Assembly (NCBI GenBank): GCA_903916735.1
Contig: CAIWXX010000028.1
Span: 1 to 64,000, forward strand
Direction: 5' to 3'
From: an uncultured Acidobacteriota bacterium
GTDB taxonomy: Bacteria > Acidobacteriota > CAIWXX01
DNA: 64,000 bases
Shown here one piece after another: positions 35,078-44,958 of the stretch. Each line of letters opens with the position of its first letter. Position 1 is the stretch's first letter. The notes under the pieces are model-generated. The model saw nothing but the letters and a program-made list of their open reading frames with translations, ran no database searches and was not told where the DNA came from. The position numbers were made by a program, and so were the translations under genes.

Positions 35078-37528
35078 ATGGCACGGAAATGGCCCTGGAT
35101 TCTGACAGCTGCCTTCCAGGCACTCTGTCTTGCTATCGGTCTTGCCGCTGAATCGCCTCTTTCTTCTCCCCAGCCGGATGATCAGATGCGAATCGAAGGG
35201 GATGGCTATCTTGTCTGGGAAACCAACAGGACGGGCGCCTGGAGGATCTGGACCTGCCGGCTTGATGGAAGCGGTCTGCAGCAACTCGCTCATGATGTCC
35301 GCGGCCGGCAGCACTGCTGCCCGCATATCTCCCCGGATGGAGTGAGAATTGCGTACGCGAGTTTTCCAGAGATGGCGGATACTTATCGAGATGGTTTGGC
35401 CGTTGGCGAACTTCATCTGATCAAGCCTGATGGCTCGGATGACAAGATCATCGTCCCCAGGGTTCGTACATATGGAGAAAACAGAGCGGTTGTGTGGAAG
35501 AGCTCATCAGAGCTTATATATATTTCCGGTGACGGATACACGATGCTTCTTAATCTGGTGGACGGCACGTCAAGCCGCTTGACACGAGAACCGTATGCAA
35601 AAAACGGCTACCTGATCAATTCAACCTTGACATGCGCAACCACCGGCACGCCCGTTTTCGCGCCGTTCGACAAAAAGAAAGGCATGATCGGTGATCCGGG
35701 GAAATGCGGGGGATGCCAGCCGTATTTTTCGAATGATGGAGTCTGGGGATTCTGGACGGCCGGCGCCGGCGGCCCTCTGAATGCGATCGACCTGGAGAGT
35801 AAGGAAATTACTACAATTGTAGAAAAAAATGATCCCAGGCTTCCTGCCGGCCTCGGGTACCTTTACTTCCCGATGCTATCCCGCGACGGGCATCTTTTTG
35901 CCTTTGCCGCATCACCCGATCAACATGATCATTTCACGTCCGATTATGAAATCTTCGTTGCAGAGATCGACCCGAAGACGTTGCAGATTATCGACCGGCC
36001 TGTCCGCTACACGCATCATCCGGCGACTGATCGCTATCCTGATGTTTTCCTCGAACCCCTGGGACTCGGAGACGAACAGGTGGAAGCGTCCGGCTCTGTG
36101 ACATTTAAGGCGTCGACATTGCGAGGCGTTTGGGAATGGGATTACGGGGATGGCACAAAAGGCGCGCTCCCCTCGCATAAGTACTCCGCAGCCGGCGTCT
36201 ATCATGTGCGGGCCACGCAAGGTACTGTTGTTGTGACCGGCCGGGTTGCGGTTTCCAAAGCATCTTCGCCGGCGGTGGCCGCCGTCGCTCTTCACGGAAA
36301 ACGCCAGGTCGATGTTGTGTTCAATGAGCCTGTGCAGTTTCAGGATTTGAAGCTCACTCTCGATTCTCACCGCGCGATAGCCACGTGGGCGACCGGTTCG
36401 GACCATCGAGCTCTTCAGATCACTCTTGCCGATGATCTCACCGCGAACGATTGGCTTAACATTGATGGCGTCTTGGACCTGGCACAGCAGCCTAACCGGA
36501 TGCCTCCGGCTCGACTGGCACTCTCGCCTCCGTCCTGGCCTTCGAAGATGGATGGATTGCTCTTTCTTTGGAAGGACGCCGGCTCTTTGAATAGGGTGAG
36601 CGATCATGAGTCCGAGCGGCTCTGCAGCGTCACTGCAGAGGGGCGTGCGTGGATTGATCGAAATGGATCGATGACGCTTCGTGGTGGATCCTTCCGGGCT
36701 GCCGACAGGGACTCAGCGGCAGTCGTCTCAGGCTGCCGGCGAACCAACAACATCAGCATCGAGGCGACGATCATGCCTGGTGAGCCCATGACTGACGGTG
36801 CCATCATTGCGCTCTCCGGAGGCACCCGCTTTCGCAATTTTACCGTGGAACAAAAAGGAGGTGATTTGGTTTTTCGACTCGGCCGCGAAAGGGCTTTCAT
36901 CAAGTGGCCGCAGGGAAAGGATTCCCTCGACCTTGCCCTGACCTACACACCGGGGCGGCTCACCTACTATATCGACGGCCTCCTGGCGGGCGACAGTCGC
37001 GACATACTCGGCGACTTTTTTCATTGGAAGCCCCAACGTCTGGAGTTTGGCCGCGAGCACGGGAGTGATCGACTGTGGATGGGCACGATCGATGGAGTCG
37101 CCATCTTTGATCGTGTCATGAGTGCCGAGGAGATTCAGGAAAACTGTGGACGCTACAAGGATGCAATATCGAAACGGGTTCCTGCACCTAAAATGGAAAT
37201 CGATGCCATATTGCAGCATTCTTCCAATGTGCCGTCCCTTGACCGGATCAACCCCTACCGCGATGCGCTCGCGGTCGATGAGTATCAGGTGCAGCGAGTG
37301 CTGACGGGGGATTATGCACCTTCGGTGATTCGGGTTGTCCGCTGGGCCATCATTAACGGTGAAGTGCTGCCGCCGCCTGGAGGGATTCGACGTCTCTTCT
37401 TGGAAAAATTTTCCGCGCAATCTCAGCTCCAGAGCATCTACCTTTCAGACACACTCAACGAAAATTTCGCGTTGGATCTCTACTTCGATCTGGGCTGGCC
37501 TCCAGCGAATACGAGCGCAGGTCGGTGA
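35078..37528 (+). CDS. Secreted TolB-propeller/PKD/LamG protein
   Basis: 816 residues. ATG at 35078 follows GGAGAAGGG; residues 1-23 are a signal peptide. Residues 35-330 form a TolB/WD40-like propeller (TNRTGAWRIWTCRLDGSGLQ, HISPDGVRIAYASFPEM). A PKD domain follows at about 340-385 (WEWDYGDGTKGALPSHKYSA), then an Ig-like domain (VDVVFNEPVQFQDLKLTLD). A LamG-type lectin fold lies at about 560-690 (WMGTIDGVAIFDRVMSAEEI). A C-terminal module of about 110 residues (VDEYQVQRVLTGDYAPSVIR) is not recognised. It is probably extracellular and glycan-binding. It sits between two polysaccharide loci, about 400 bases before algI. Confidence 0.8.
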   Translation: MARKWPWILTAAFQALCLAIGLAAESPLSSPQPDDQMRIEGDGYLVWETNRTGAWRIWTCRLDGSGLQQLAHDVRGRQHCCPHISPDGVRIAYASFPEMADTYRDGLAVGELHLIKPDGSDDKIIVPRVRTYGENRAVVWKSSSELIYISGDGYTMLLNLVDGTSSRLTREPYAKNGYLINSTLTCATTGTPVFAPFDKKKGMIGDPGKCGGCQPYFSNDGVWGFWTAGAGGPLNAIDLESKEITTIVEKNDPRLPAGLGYLYFPMLSRDGHLFAFAASPDQHDHFTSDYEIFVAEIDPKTLQIIDRPVRYTHHPATDRYPDVFLEPLGLGDEQVEASGSVTFKASTLRGVWEWDYGDGTKGALPSHKYSAAGVYHVRATQGTVVVTGRVAVSKASSPAVAAVALHGKRQVDVVFNEPVQFQDLKLTLDSHRAIATWATGSDHRALQITLADDLTANDWLNIDGVLDLAQQPNRMPPARLALSPPSWPSKMDGLLFLWKDAGSLNRVSDHESERLCSVTAEGRAWIDRNGSMTLRGGSFRAADRDSAAVVSGCRRTNNISIEATIMPGEPMTDGAIIALSGGTRFRNFTVEQKGGDLVFRLGRERAFIKWPQGKDSLDLALTYTPGRLTYYIDGLLAGDSRDILGDFFHWKPQRLEFGREHGSDRLWMGTIDGVAIFDRVMSAEEIQENCGRYKDAISKRVPAPKMEIDAILQHSSNVPSLDRINPYRDALAVDEYQVQRVLTGDYAPSVIRVVRWAIINGEVLPPPGGIRRLFLEKFSAQSQLQSIYLSDTLNENFALDLYFDLGWPPANTSAGR

Positions 37529-37930
37529 TGGCACGTTCACAGGCGACTCTCAGGATGAGCCGGCTTAAGGTGTTACCGGGGGAATCTGTGCATAAAATGG
37601 CAAAAATTGTGAGAGGGCAGGATCGTGAATTCCTCTCAGGAAGCCAGGAAGCCAGGAAGAAAGGAATGCATGAATGACTAATAATACCAACACTAGTCGA
37701 TATGAAAAATCCGTTCCTGCATTCCTCGCTTCCTGAGAAGTCCGGGTTTGCGATTGGTGCAATATCCTTCTTTGGTTCTGGCTATACCAGGTTAGGGGTT
37801 TCAATGGAGAAGCAGAAATGCTGACCTGCGAAGGGATCGACTCCGTCAGTCAATCGCTTACTCATTCAACAGGTTTCATGGCCGCTTTTCGACGATGTCA
37901 TCGCCCCTATCAGGGGAAAGAATTGTAAAA
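37529..37930. other. Gap carrying MITE-like repeat copy 2
   Basis: About 400 bases between the TolB/PKD/LamG gene and the MBOAT gene. Its centre is the repeat described separately. The rest has no recognisable gene; GGGGAAAG just before 37931 is a possible ribosome-binding site. Confidence 0.45.
37627..37746 (+). repeat. MITE-like interspersed repeat, copy 2
   Basis: About 120 bases: GAATTCCTCTCAGGAAGCCA at the left end and CTTCCTGAGAAG at the right. It matches the reverse complement of 5961-6078 along its length, with one extra GCCAGGAA unit and a diverged middle. The two copies lie in opposite orientation, 31.5 kb apart. Confidence 0.75.
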
Positions 37931-39421
37931 ATGGTCTTCAGTTCGCAGCTTTTCATTTTCTATTTTCTCCCACTGACGCTACTTGTTTATTACGGCCTTC
38001 CGCGTCGAGGGAAACACCTGTTCCTGACAATCGCCAGTTATGTTTTTTATGGCTGGGCGAACCCTGGTTTCGCTCTTTTGATGTTGCTCTCGACCGTCAT
38101 TGACTATTGCGCAGGGCTCATCATCTCCGGATCGCGTATCGGCCATGGGCCACCCCGACCTCTGGATAAGGGCGTGCCGCGGACTCGTGTTCAGAAAACG
38201 ATGCTGGTCGTTTCAATCGGCGTGAGCCTGAGTCTTCTCGGATTTTTCAAATATTTCAATTTTGCCACCGAAAACTACAACCAGTTCATCTCGTGGCTGG
38301 GCTTCCCGGATTTTCGCCTCGATCATATCCTCCGCATCACGCTGCCGCTCGGCATCAGCTTCTATACTTTTAAAACCATCAGTTACACGATTGATGTCTA
38401 CCGCGGGGAAACCGGGGCCCTGCGCAACTTTGTCGATTTCGCCTGCTTTGTCGCGATGTTTCCGCAGCTTGTGGCCGGGCCGATCATCAGGTTCAGTCAT
38501 ATTTCAGAACAACTCCGTTCACGATCCTACACGATGGAGACGTTTGCTCGCGGTATTGCTTTCTTCTCCATGGGCTTTGCCAAAAAAATCCTTCTGGCAA
38601 ATCCCTGCGGCAAGATCGCCGACACCGTCTTTGGCGCCGGATCGGCCGGGGTGATCGACTCATGGTATGGTCTCTTCGCCTATGCCTTCCAGATCTATTT
38701 CGATTTCAGCGGCTACTCAGACATGGCGATCGGCCTGGGACTCATGTTCGGGTTCTCCTTTCCCAAGAACTTCGATGCGCCTTATCGTTCGCAATCAATC
38801 AGCGAATTCTGGCGGCGGTGGCACATCTCGCTCTCCTCCTGGTTGCGAGATTATCTCTTCCTGCCGATCGCCTATTCAATTTCACGACGGATTGAAGCTG
38901 ATCGTGTTTTCAGAATGAAAACGGAAACATTCATTTATGCCGGTGCCACTCTCATCACGATGCTGCTCGCCGGTCTCTGGCATGGGGCCGCATGGCATTT
39001 CGTGATGTGGGGCGCTTTTCATGGCGTTTTTCTGGTAATTGACAGGATGGCCGGGAGAGGCGGCTTGTTGAAGCGCTTTCCGCGTCCTGCACGCGTCGCC
39101 GGCACATTCCTTCTTGTACTCTTTTCGTGGATTCTCTTCCGTGCGGAGAACCTCCCTGAAGCAGGGCGTTACGTCTCCGGTCTGTTCGGCTTTTCGCCCG
39201 TGCATCCTGAGTCATACCTGCTCGGGGGGCTCATTCATAACCCATACTACCTGTTGACACTGTTGGCGGCAGCCGTCGTGACATGGGGCGGCACGCCGAC
39301 ATGGGAGTGGACACGGCAGCTTCCATTGACAAAAGCCATTGCGTGCCTGCTTCTCCTGTGGCTCTCTCTTGCCACCCTCTCATCACAGGCCTATAACCCG
39401 TTTATCTATTTCATCTTCTGA
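37931..39421 (+). CDS. MBOAT O-acyltransferase (AlgI-like)
   Basis: 496 residues with about 11 transmembrane helices. It moves an acetyl group across the inner membrane for O-acetylation of an exported polysaccharide. MBOAT hallmarks are SISEFWRRWHISLSSWLRDY and, with the catalytic histidine, LLAGLWHGAAWHFVMWGAFH; the N-terminal FYFLPLTLLVYYGLPRRGK is also typical. The ATG at 37931 is preferred because it starts the hydrophobic FSSQLFIFYF helix. It is followed by two AlgJ/AlgX-like genes, making a complete acetylation cassette next to the polysaccharide operon. Confidence 0.93.
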   Translation: MVFSSQLFIFYFLPLTLLVYYGLPRRGKHLFLTIASYVFYGWANPGFALLMLLSTVIDYCAGLIISGSRIGHGPPRPLDKGVPRTRVQKTMLVVSIGVSLSLLGFFKYFNFATENYNQFISWLGFPDFRLDHILRITLPLGISFYTFKTISYTIDVYRGETGALRNFVDFACFVAMFPQLVAGPIIRFSHISEQLRSRSYTMETFARGIAFFSMGFAKKILLANPCGKIADTVFGAGSAGVIDSWYGLFAYAFQIYFDFSGYSDMAIGLGLMFGFSFPKNFDAPYRSQSISEFWRRWHISLSSWLRDYLFLPIAYSISRRIEADRVFRMKTETFIYAGATLITMLLAGLWHGAAWHFVMWGAFHGVFLVIDRMAGRGGLLKRFPRPARVAGTFLLVLFSWILFRAENLPEAGRYVSGLFGFSPVHPESYLLGGLIHNPYYLLTLLAAAVVTWGGTPTWEWTRQLPLTKAIACLLLLWLSLATLSSQAYNPFIYFIF

Positions 39422-39433
39422 GGTTGAATCGAG

Positions 39434-41029
39434 ATGGAACGTAAAGAGATCACGTTGACGGCAAACGTGAAAACGAGCCTGAACCCGGCGACGGCTTGGT
39501 TATTGCTGATTGTGTTCCTTCTGACCCTCTTTTCGATTCCCGGGATTCAGCTGATTGGTGGAATTAGTAGCCCATCCGTTCTCCAACCGATGGGATTTGG
39601 GCCCGATCCGGCAATGCTTCTGCATCATCCGTTTCGATTTAACCGCGCGCTACTTGAGCGGGCGAAAACGATTGAAGAAAGCCTCGATCACGACTCCATT
39701 CTCACACGCCTGCTTCTGCCGCACTACCAGTGGATCATGACATCGGCATTCAATGTCGGCAACGAAAAAGCATACTGCGGTCAGAAAGGATGGATTCACT
39801 ATCGGCCGGAATTCGAATATCTGACCGGAGCCGGTTTCCTTGAGAAAAATCCCAAGCCCCTCCGCGCGATTCTGGACTTTCATAGAGAATTATCCGGCAT
39901 TCCGCTGATCGTCCTGCCGCTGCCGTCCAAGATGGGTGTTGACCCGGGGACTTTTGCGGATTCATTGCGCGGTGTGGCGGCACCGCTTCAGAATCCATCG
40001 TATCATGCATTTTGCGAGACTCTGATCGCGAATGGCATCCAGGTGTTTGATGTGACGCCGATTCTGTTTGGCGCCGATAGTCATACGAATCAATATCTCA
40101 TGACCGATACTCATTGGCGACCGGAAGCCATGGAATCTGTGGCACATGTGCTCGCTATCTATATTCAAAAGCATGTTAATCTGCCGATTCATCCACCACC
40201 TGGTTTTCTGCGCTCAATATCGGAGGCCGAAAACTCCGGAGACCTCGCCGTCCTCTTGCAGCTCCCTCCTTGGCAGAAACTGTTCGCGCGAGAACGAGTC
40301 CAGATAACGAAGGTACTCAGGTCAGATGGAACTCCATGGCAATCTGATCCCTCGGCGGATATCCTTCTATTGGGCGATAGCTATGCGAATGTTTATTCGC
40401 AGGCCGGCCTCGGCTGGGGTGAATCGGCGGGTTTCTCCGAGCAGTTGAGTTATTATCTGGCACGTCCGATTGATCGTCTTGCGATCAATAGCGGCGGTGC
40501 TGATGCGACGCGCCGGCAACTGAGCGACGATCTTCAGAGGGGGATTGACCATCTGAAAGGCAAGCGCGTTGTGATCTATGAATTTGCGGATCGCGAGCTC
40601 TCCTCGGGATTCTGGAAAGCGTATCCTCTGGACCGGCAACGTGATAACACGAAACAATTCTCAAGTTATTCTGAATCACTGGGCGGCTTCCAGGTGAAAG
40701 GTCGAATCGTTTCGATGTCTCCAATGCCGGATCCGGGAAAAACACCGTATCGTGATTGTATCGTGTCGATACGATTACGGGTGACTCAACCTCAGGAATT
40801 TTTTCAAACTCCGTCGAAAAAAGCGGATGTTCTGATCTATGCGTGGGCCATGCAGGATGGTATTCTGACGAAAGCTGCCGGCTATCGAATTGGGCACATG
40901 GTTGAGGTGAAAATCAGGGCATGGCAGGAAGTGGCGGCACTCTATGAGAGCTATCAGAGGACCGAATTGGATGATGAAGATGCCATCGATCTGCCCGTCT
41001 TTTGGGGGGAGGGGATCGAGGCGCCATGA
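39434..41029 (+). CDS. AlgJ/AlgX-like SGNH protein, first copy
   Basis: 531 residues. One N-terminal membrane anchor (TAWLLLIVFLLTLFSIPGI) and a periplasmic SGNH-hydrolase-type domain. MTDTHWRPEAM carries the catalytic Asp-x-His and LLLGDSYANVYSQAG the catalytic serine. This family passes acetyl groups from the MBOAT protein to the sugar chain. The C-terminal 130 residues (VSMSPMPDPGKTPYRDCIVS) form an extra beta-rich module that may bind glycan. It starts 12 bases after algI and its stop overlaps the next gene (ATGA). Confidence 0.88.
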   Translation: MERKEITLTANVKTSLNPATAWLLLIVFLLTLFSIPGIQLIGGISSPSVLQPMGFGPDPAMLLHHPFRFNRALLERAKTIEESLDHDSILTRLLLPHYQWIMTSAFNVGNEKAYCGQKGWIHYRPEFEYLTGAGFLEKNPKPLRAILDFHRELSGIPLIVLPLPSKMGVDPGTFADSLRGVAAPLQNPSYHAFCETLIANGIQVFDVTPILFGADSHTNQYLMTDTHWRPEAMESVAHVLAIYIQKHVNLPIHPPPGFLRSISEAENSGDLAVLLQLPPWQKLFARERVQITKVLRSDGTPWQSDPSADILLLGDSYANVYSQAGLGWGESAGFSEQLSYYLARPIDRLAINSGGADATRRQLSDDLQRGIDHLKGKRVVIYEFADRELSSGFWKAYPLDRQRDNTKQFSSYSESLGGFQVKGRIVSMSPMPDPGKTPYRDCIVSIRLRVTQPQEFFQTPSKKADVLIYAWAMQDGILTKAAGYRIGHMVEVKIRAWQEVAALYESYQRTELDDEDAIDLPVFWGEGIEAP

Positions 41030-42054
41030 AAATGAAATCATTGATTCAACTCTGCCTGATGATGGTGCTTGGTCCGCTTCTCTTCATGGCTCTCAGCAAG
41101 GCTGCGGCCCTTGGGAGTGCTGATGTGAAAAAGATCATCGACGAGATCGCTCGGAAAGCCGCAGCATCTTCGGGATTGCTTCCGATTCAAGGCAAAGACG
41201 GTTGGCTGTTTTTCAGTCCTGATCTGCGCTGTCTCTGTACGGGCAGGTTCTGGAATGAATCGACCGGGGCTCTTCCGGCGATTCTGGATTTTAAAGCACA
41301 GCTTGACCGCGCTGGAATTGAACTCCTCTATGTGCCGGTTCCAGCGAAAGCATCGATCTACCCGGCCAGGGTCTGCGATGCGATCAGTCAGACCGCGGGC
41401 TCCATCCGAATAGATATTGTTCAGCAGGAATTTCACGCTCTTTTAAAAGATCGCGGTTTGACTGTGATTGATCTGACGCCGGCATTTCTGGAAAACCGAA
41501 ACGCCATCGCAGGGCCTCTTTATTGTCGCCAGGATAGCCACTGGTCTGGAGTTGGGTGTGAAATCGCGGCTCGAACTGTGGCTGATGCCATCCGATTGAA
41601 GCCATGGTTGAAAGGTGTGCCGCGGAAGAATTATTCAACCGAGGAGCGTGAGATTGAAATTACCGGGGATCTTTGGCGATCGATGCCTGATCCAAAGCCG
41701 ACAAAAGAGAAGCTCAAATTGAGGTTCATTGGCGAGCGGGCGGGTTCCGGAATGGTTCCCGTAGCCGATTGGAGGGAGAGCCCCGTCTTGCTATTGGGCG
41801 ACAGTCACAATCTTGTTTTCCATGTCGGAGCCGATATGCTTGCCACCGGCGCAGGCTTCGCCGATCAGCTAGCCTATGAGCTCGGATTCCCTGTTGATGT
41901 TGTCGCGGTCCGAGGATCGGGGGCAACTCCGTCCAGACTCAACCTCATGCGCCGCGGCGACAGCCTTGCCGGGAAGAAACTCATCATCTGGTGTCTGAGT
42001 GTTCGCGAATACATCGACGAGTCGGAATGGAGGAAGATCCCGGTTGTTCGATGA
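41026..42054 (+). CDS. AlgJ/AlgX-like SGNH protein, second copy
   Basis: 342 residues from the ATG at 41026, which overlaps the preceding stop. Signal or anchor MKSLIQLCLMMVLGPLLFMA. Catalytic motifs: CRQDSHWSGVGCEIAARTV (Asp-x-His) and LLLGDSHNLVFHVGADML (Ser). It lacks the long C-terminal module of the first copy. Having two SGNH proteins with one MBOAT suggests two transfer steps or two acceptor sites, as with the AlgJ/AlgX division of labour in alginate synthesis. An alternative start is the ATG at 41032. Confidence 0.85.
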   Translation: MKMKSLIQLCLMMVLGPLLFMALSKAAALGSADVKKIIDEIARKAAASSGLLPIQGKDGWLFFSPDLRCLCTGRFWNESTGALPAILDFKAQLDRAGIELLYVPVPAKASIYPARVCDAISQTAGSIRIDIVQQEFHALLKDRGLTVIDLTPAFLENRNAIAGPLYCRQDSHWSGVGCEIAARTVADAIRLKPWLKGVPRKNYSTEEREIEITGDLWRSMPDPKPTKEKLKLRFIGERAGSGMVPVADWRESPVLLLGDSHNLVFHVGADMLATGAGFADQLAYELGFPVDVVAVRGSGATPSRLNLMRRGDSLAGKKLIIWCLSVREYIDESEWRKIPVVR

Positions 42055-42490
42055 TCAACGATGGGAGAATTGAATCAAAGCCGTGAGCTATCGGCACGAA
42101 TCCTGGGAGAACGATGATGGAAGCATTTCTAATCTGCGCATTGACTCATTACCGGCAGCATTGAAAGCCTATCAAGATGAAATTGCAGACAGCATCTATG
42201 TCACAAGGCCGATCATCTCAGGCAAGAGCCGGAAATCGGCTGCAATCTCGCAGTGGCCGATCTGATTGACGGCCGTTCGCCCGTATGAGGGTGGAACTCT
42301 GACCCTACCACTTCTGAAAGCTCCCATATAGAATACCGCGAATGCAGAAACGACGAGAGGGCAGCACGGTGATGAGGAAGACGAGCTGGTGCCGATATCC
42401 TTACGAGAGAGAGAGCTGTCATCCAACCAATAGCCGGTTTTTCCCGAGAATTGAAAACCGAAACTCGTGATCTGATAACCCAGGAGCTTA
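42055..42490. other. Intergenic region before GT-C gene
   Basis: About 435 bases. A short plus-strand frame (42083-42265) has no support. CAGGAG at 42481-42486 is the ribosome-binding site of the next gene. No terminator or RNA recognised. Confidence 0.4.
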
Positions 42491-43960
42491 ATGCGTCAGC
42501 GTGTTTTTATCACAGCCGCTCTTCTGGCTTTTCTCGCGTTCGGCATTTCTCGCATAGCCGTCATCAACGGATTTATCGAAATGGACGAGGTTGTTCACTA
42601 CCTGCAGGCTCGGTATGCGCCGCATCATCCATTTCTTTATGCATCCATCTGGGCTCGCCCTCTCTTCGTTCTCCTCTACACACCGGCGTGTCAATTTCCC
42701 TTCGATGTGGCTCGTGGATTCACCCTGTTGATGGCGGCGTTTGCGGGCTATTTGGCATACCGTGAGAGTGACCGCAAAGGAATCCCATGGCCCGCTCTCG
42801 CATTTGCTTTGACAGTTGCGCAGCCTCTGTATATCAAACAGTCTTACACGGTCATGACCGAACACACGCTCGCCCTGCTCCTCATCGCCTCACTTCATTT
42901 CTGGGAAACGGATCGCCGTGATCTTTCCTGTTTTCTCATGTCCTTGACGCCGCTTTCCCGACCGGAAGGCTTTTTTCTCGGGCCGCTGTGGTTCCTTTTG
43001 GTGATCCTCGATCGAAACGCCGCGGTGCGTGACCGTCTGCGCCGTTCGTCGATTCTCCTGACGGGACTGCTTCTCTGGGCGCTCATCAGCCGGCTCTTCT
43101 GCGGGACGCCACTCTGGTTTGTACAGAACTTTCCATGGGTCCATCATGGGAGCGCTCATAATGCGACTCTCTGGGATTTCCCGGCGCGTCTTCCACAGTT
43201 CGCATCACTACCCGTGATAGCCCTGGCGATGATCGGCCTCGTGACGATTCGGCGTTACAAACTGCAGATGGCATCTCTTCTTTCATTTTTTCTAATCGCG
43301 CTGCATTCTCTTTTCTGGGCGCGTGGATACTTCGGTTCTACCGGTTACCTTCGCTATTTTGTGCCGATTTCGCCCTTCATTGGTATGACGGCGGCTGCCG
43401 GTTTTTCTACATTGGTAGAATTTTGTACCGGACAATTTGTTCGCTTCATGCCGCGTCTCAAACTCCAGGCGGCCCGTCTCTCCGTGATCGCAGTTCTCCT
43501 GATCGCTCTCGTCTCTCTCTATGTTGCACATCTCAGGGCTTATCCTGTTCGGATGCCGGCGCCGCGTCCGGAGGCGCTGATACTGCTGCAACTCCATGAA
43601 CTCCTCCAACCGGCAATCAATCAGGGAAGAATTGTGTATTGTTCCGATCCGCAGTTCTACCTCCTCGCGGATCACGATCCCTGGGATGTCGGGTTGACTA
43701 ACCGGGCATTCCTTCGATTTATCCGAAATGATCAATTGAAGTTAAGGGATCTTCTGGCTTCTTTCCCGAAAGGTTCACTCATTATTTTTGATCATTTCTG
43801 GATGGAGACATTCATGGGTGTCGGCCAGGATGATCTATCCGCCATCGGCTATGCACCCGTCGTAAATGATCACGTGCGCACGATGCCGGATGGAAATGTC
43901 ATTCGTCTCTTCATCAAGGCCGGCGCCGCGCCTGTCTCGAAATCACCCCCAGTCCGATAA
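42491..43960 (+). CDS. GT-C type membrane glycosyltransferase
   Basis: 489 residues with about ten transmembrane helices and a short C-terminal periplasmic region. The first periplasmic loop carries VINGFIEMDEVVHYLQARYA, with the acidic DE pair used by GT39/ArnT/Alg9-type enzymes with polyprenyl-phosphate sugar donors. A later loop has TEHTLALLLIASLHFWE and SRPEGFFLGPLWF. AGGAG lies four bases before the ATG. It probably adds a single sugar to a glycan or lipid on the periplasmic side. Donor unknown. Confidence 0.8.
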   Translation: MRQRVFITAALLAFLAFGISRIAVINGFIEMDEVVHYLQARYAPHHPFLYASIWARPLFVLLYTPACQFPFDVARGFTLLMAAFAGYLAYRESDRKGIPWPALAFALTVAQPLYIKQSYTVMTEHTLALLLIASLHFWETDRRDLSCFLMSLTPLSRPEGFFLGPLWFLLVILDRNAAVRDRLRRSSILLTGLLLWALISRLFCGTPLWFVQNFPWVHHGSAHNATLWDFPARLPQFASLPVIALAMIGLVTIRRYKLQMASLLSFFLIALHSLFWARGYFGSTGYLRYFVPISPFIGMTAAAGFSTLVEFCTGQFVRFMPRLKLQAARLSVIAVLLIALVSLYVAHLRAYPVRMPAPRPEALILLQLHELLQPAINQGRIVYCSDPQFYLLADHDPWDVGLTNRAFLRFIRNDQLKLRDLLASFPKGSLIIFDHFWMETFMGVGQDDLSAIGYAPVVNDHVRTMPDGNVIRLFIKAGAAPVSKSPPVR

Positions 43961-44247
43961 AGAGAACATTCTTTTTATTCGGCCGCTCTTGTTACGACGG
44001 CCACATAGAGACCCGGCACCACCTTGGCCGTTCGAGGTTGTGTGATTTCGAACCATATGGCGACTGACAGGAGAACCACAGTTGCCGCCGACCAGGCGAC
44101 AATTCGTCGGATTGCTTTCTTTCACTCCGCCTTGAATTGCATGGGGTGCATAATGGCGCCGTTCATTTGGCAACAATAGCGCAGCCTTTGATTTCCTCTG
44201 GTCAAGCCCGTGATATAATCCATGAGCATACTTCGAAAGGCATTTGC

Positions 44248-44958
44248 ATGGATAAACGGATCGCCGGAGCTGAGGCTGCGGTTTCACTTGTCAAAGACGG
44301 CTCCACTATCATGGTCGGCGGATTTGGGCTTTGCGGCATACCTGAAAATCTCATCCATGCCCTGCACAGGAGCGGCGTTAAAAACCTAACGATTATCAGC
44401 AACAATGCGGGGATCGACGGCGCCGCCCTCGGATTGCTGCTCGAAACACGGCAGATCCGGAAGGTGATTGGCACGTATGTCGGCGACAACAAGATCTTCG
44501 AGGAACAGCTCCTCAGGAAGGAGATCGAAGTCGATCTCATTCCGCAGGGGACATTCTCCGAGCGGATTCGCGCGGGCGGTGCCGGCATCGGCGGGTTCTA
44601 CACGCCGACGGGCGTCGGCACACTGATCGCCGAAGGGAAGGAGACTCGCACGATCGACGGTCGTGAGTTTCTGTTGGAAAAGCCGCTTCACGCCGATTTC
44701 GCCTTCGTCAAAGCCACGATGGGTGATATTTGGGGAAATCTCGTCTACCGGAAAACAGCCCGCAACTTTAACCCGATGATGGCGACGGCCGCCGACTGTA
44801 CCATCGCCGAGGTCGAGACGCTTGTGGCACCGGGAGGAATCGCGCCGGACATGATTCATACGCCCGGCATTTATGTGAAGCACATTTTTAAGGGCGAATT
44901 TTATGAAAAACGTATCGAAAAGAGAACGTATCGTCAGACGGGTGGCACAGGAGCTTAG
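44248..44958 (+). CDS. scoA: 3-oxoacid CoA-transferase subunit A
   Basis: 236 residues. With subunit B it moves CoA between succinyl-CoA and acetoacetate (or another 3-oxoacid). Motifs [20 protein letters not shown] and [20 protein letters not shown], typical of the CoA-binding alpha subunit. The ATG at 44248 follows AAAGG. The usual family ending [11 protein letters not shown] is followed by TGGTGA, so the stop codon lies within the next gene, giving a 56-base overlap with scoB. Other CoA transferases such as AtoD are close alternatives. Confidence 0.92.
   Translation: MDKRIAGAEAAVSLVKDGSTIMVGGFGLCGIPENLIHALHRSGVKNLTIISNNAGIDGAALGLLLETRQIRKVIGTYVGDNKIFEEQLLRKEIEVDLIPQGTFSERIRAGGAGIGGFYTPTGVGTLIAEGKETRTIDGREFLLEKPLHADFAFVKATMGDIWGNLVYRKTARNFNPMMATAADCTIAEVETLVAPGGIAPDMIHTPGIYVKHIFKGEFYEKRIEKRTYRQTGGTGA

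Noticed and set aside
42083-42265. Possible 60-residue gene after the second SGNH protein
   Set aside because: No start signal, no domain and composition like the surrounding non-coding DNA.
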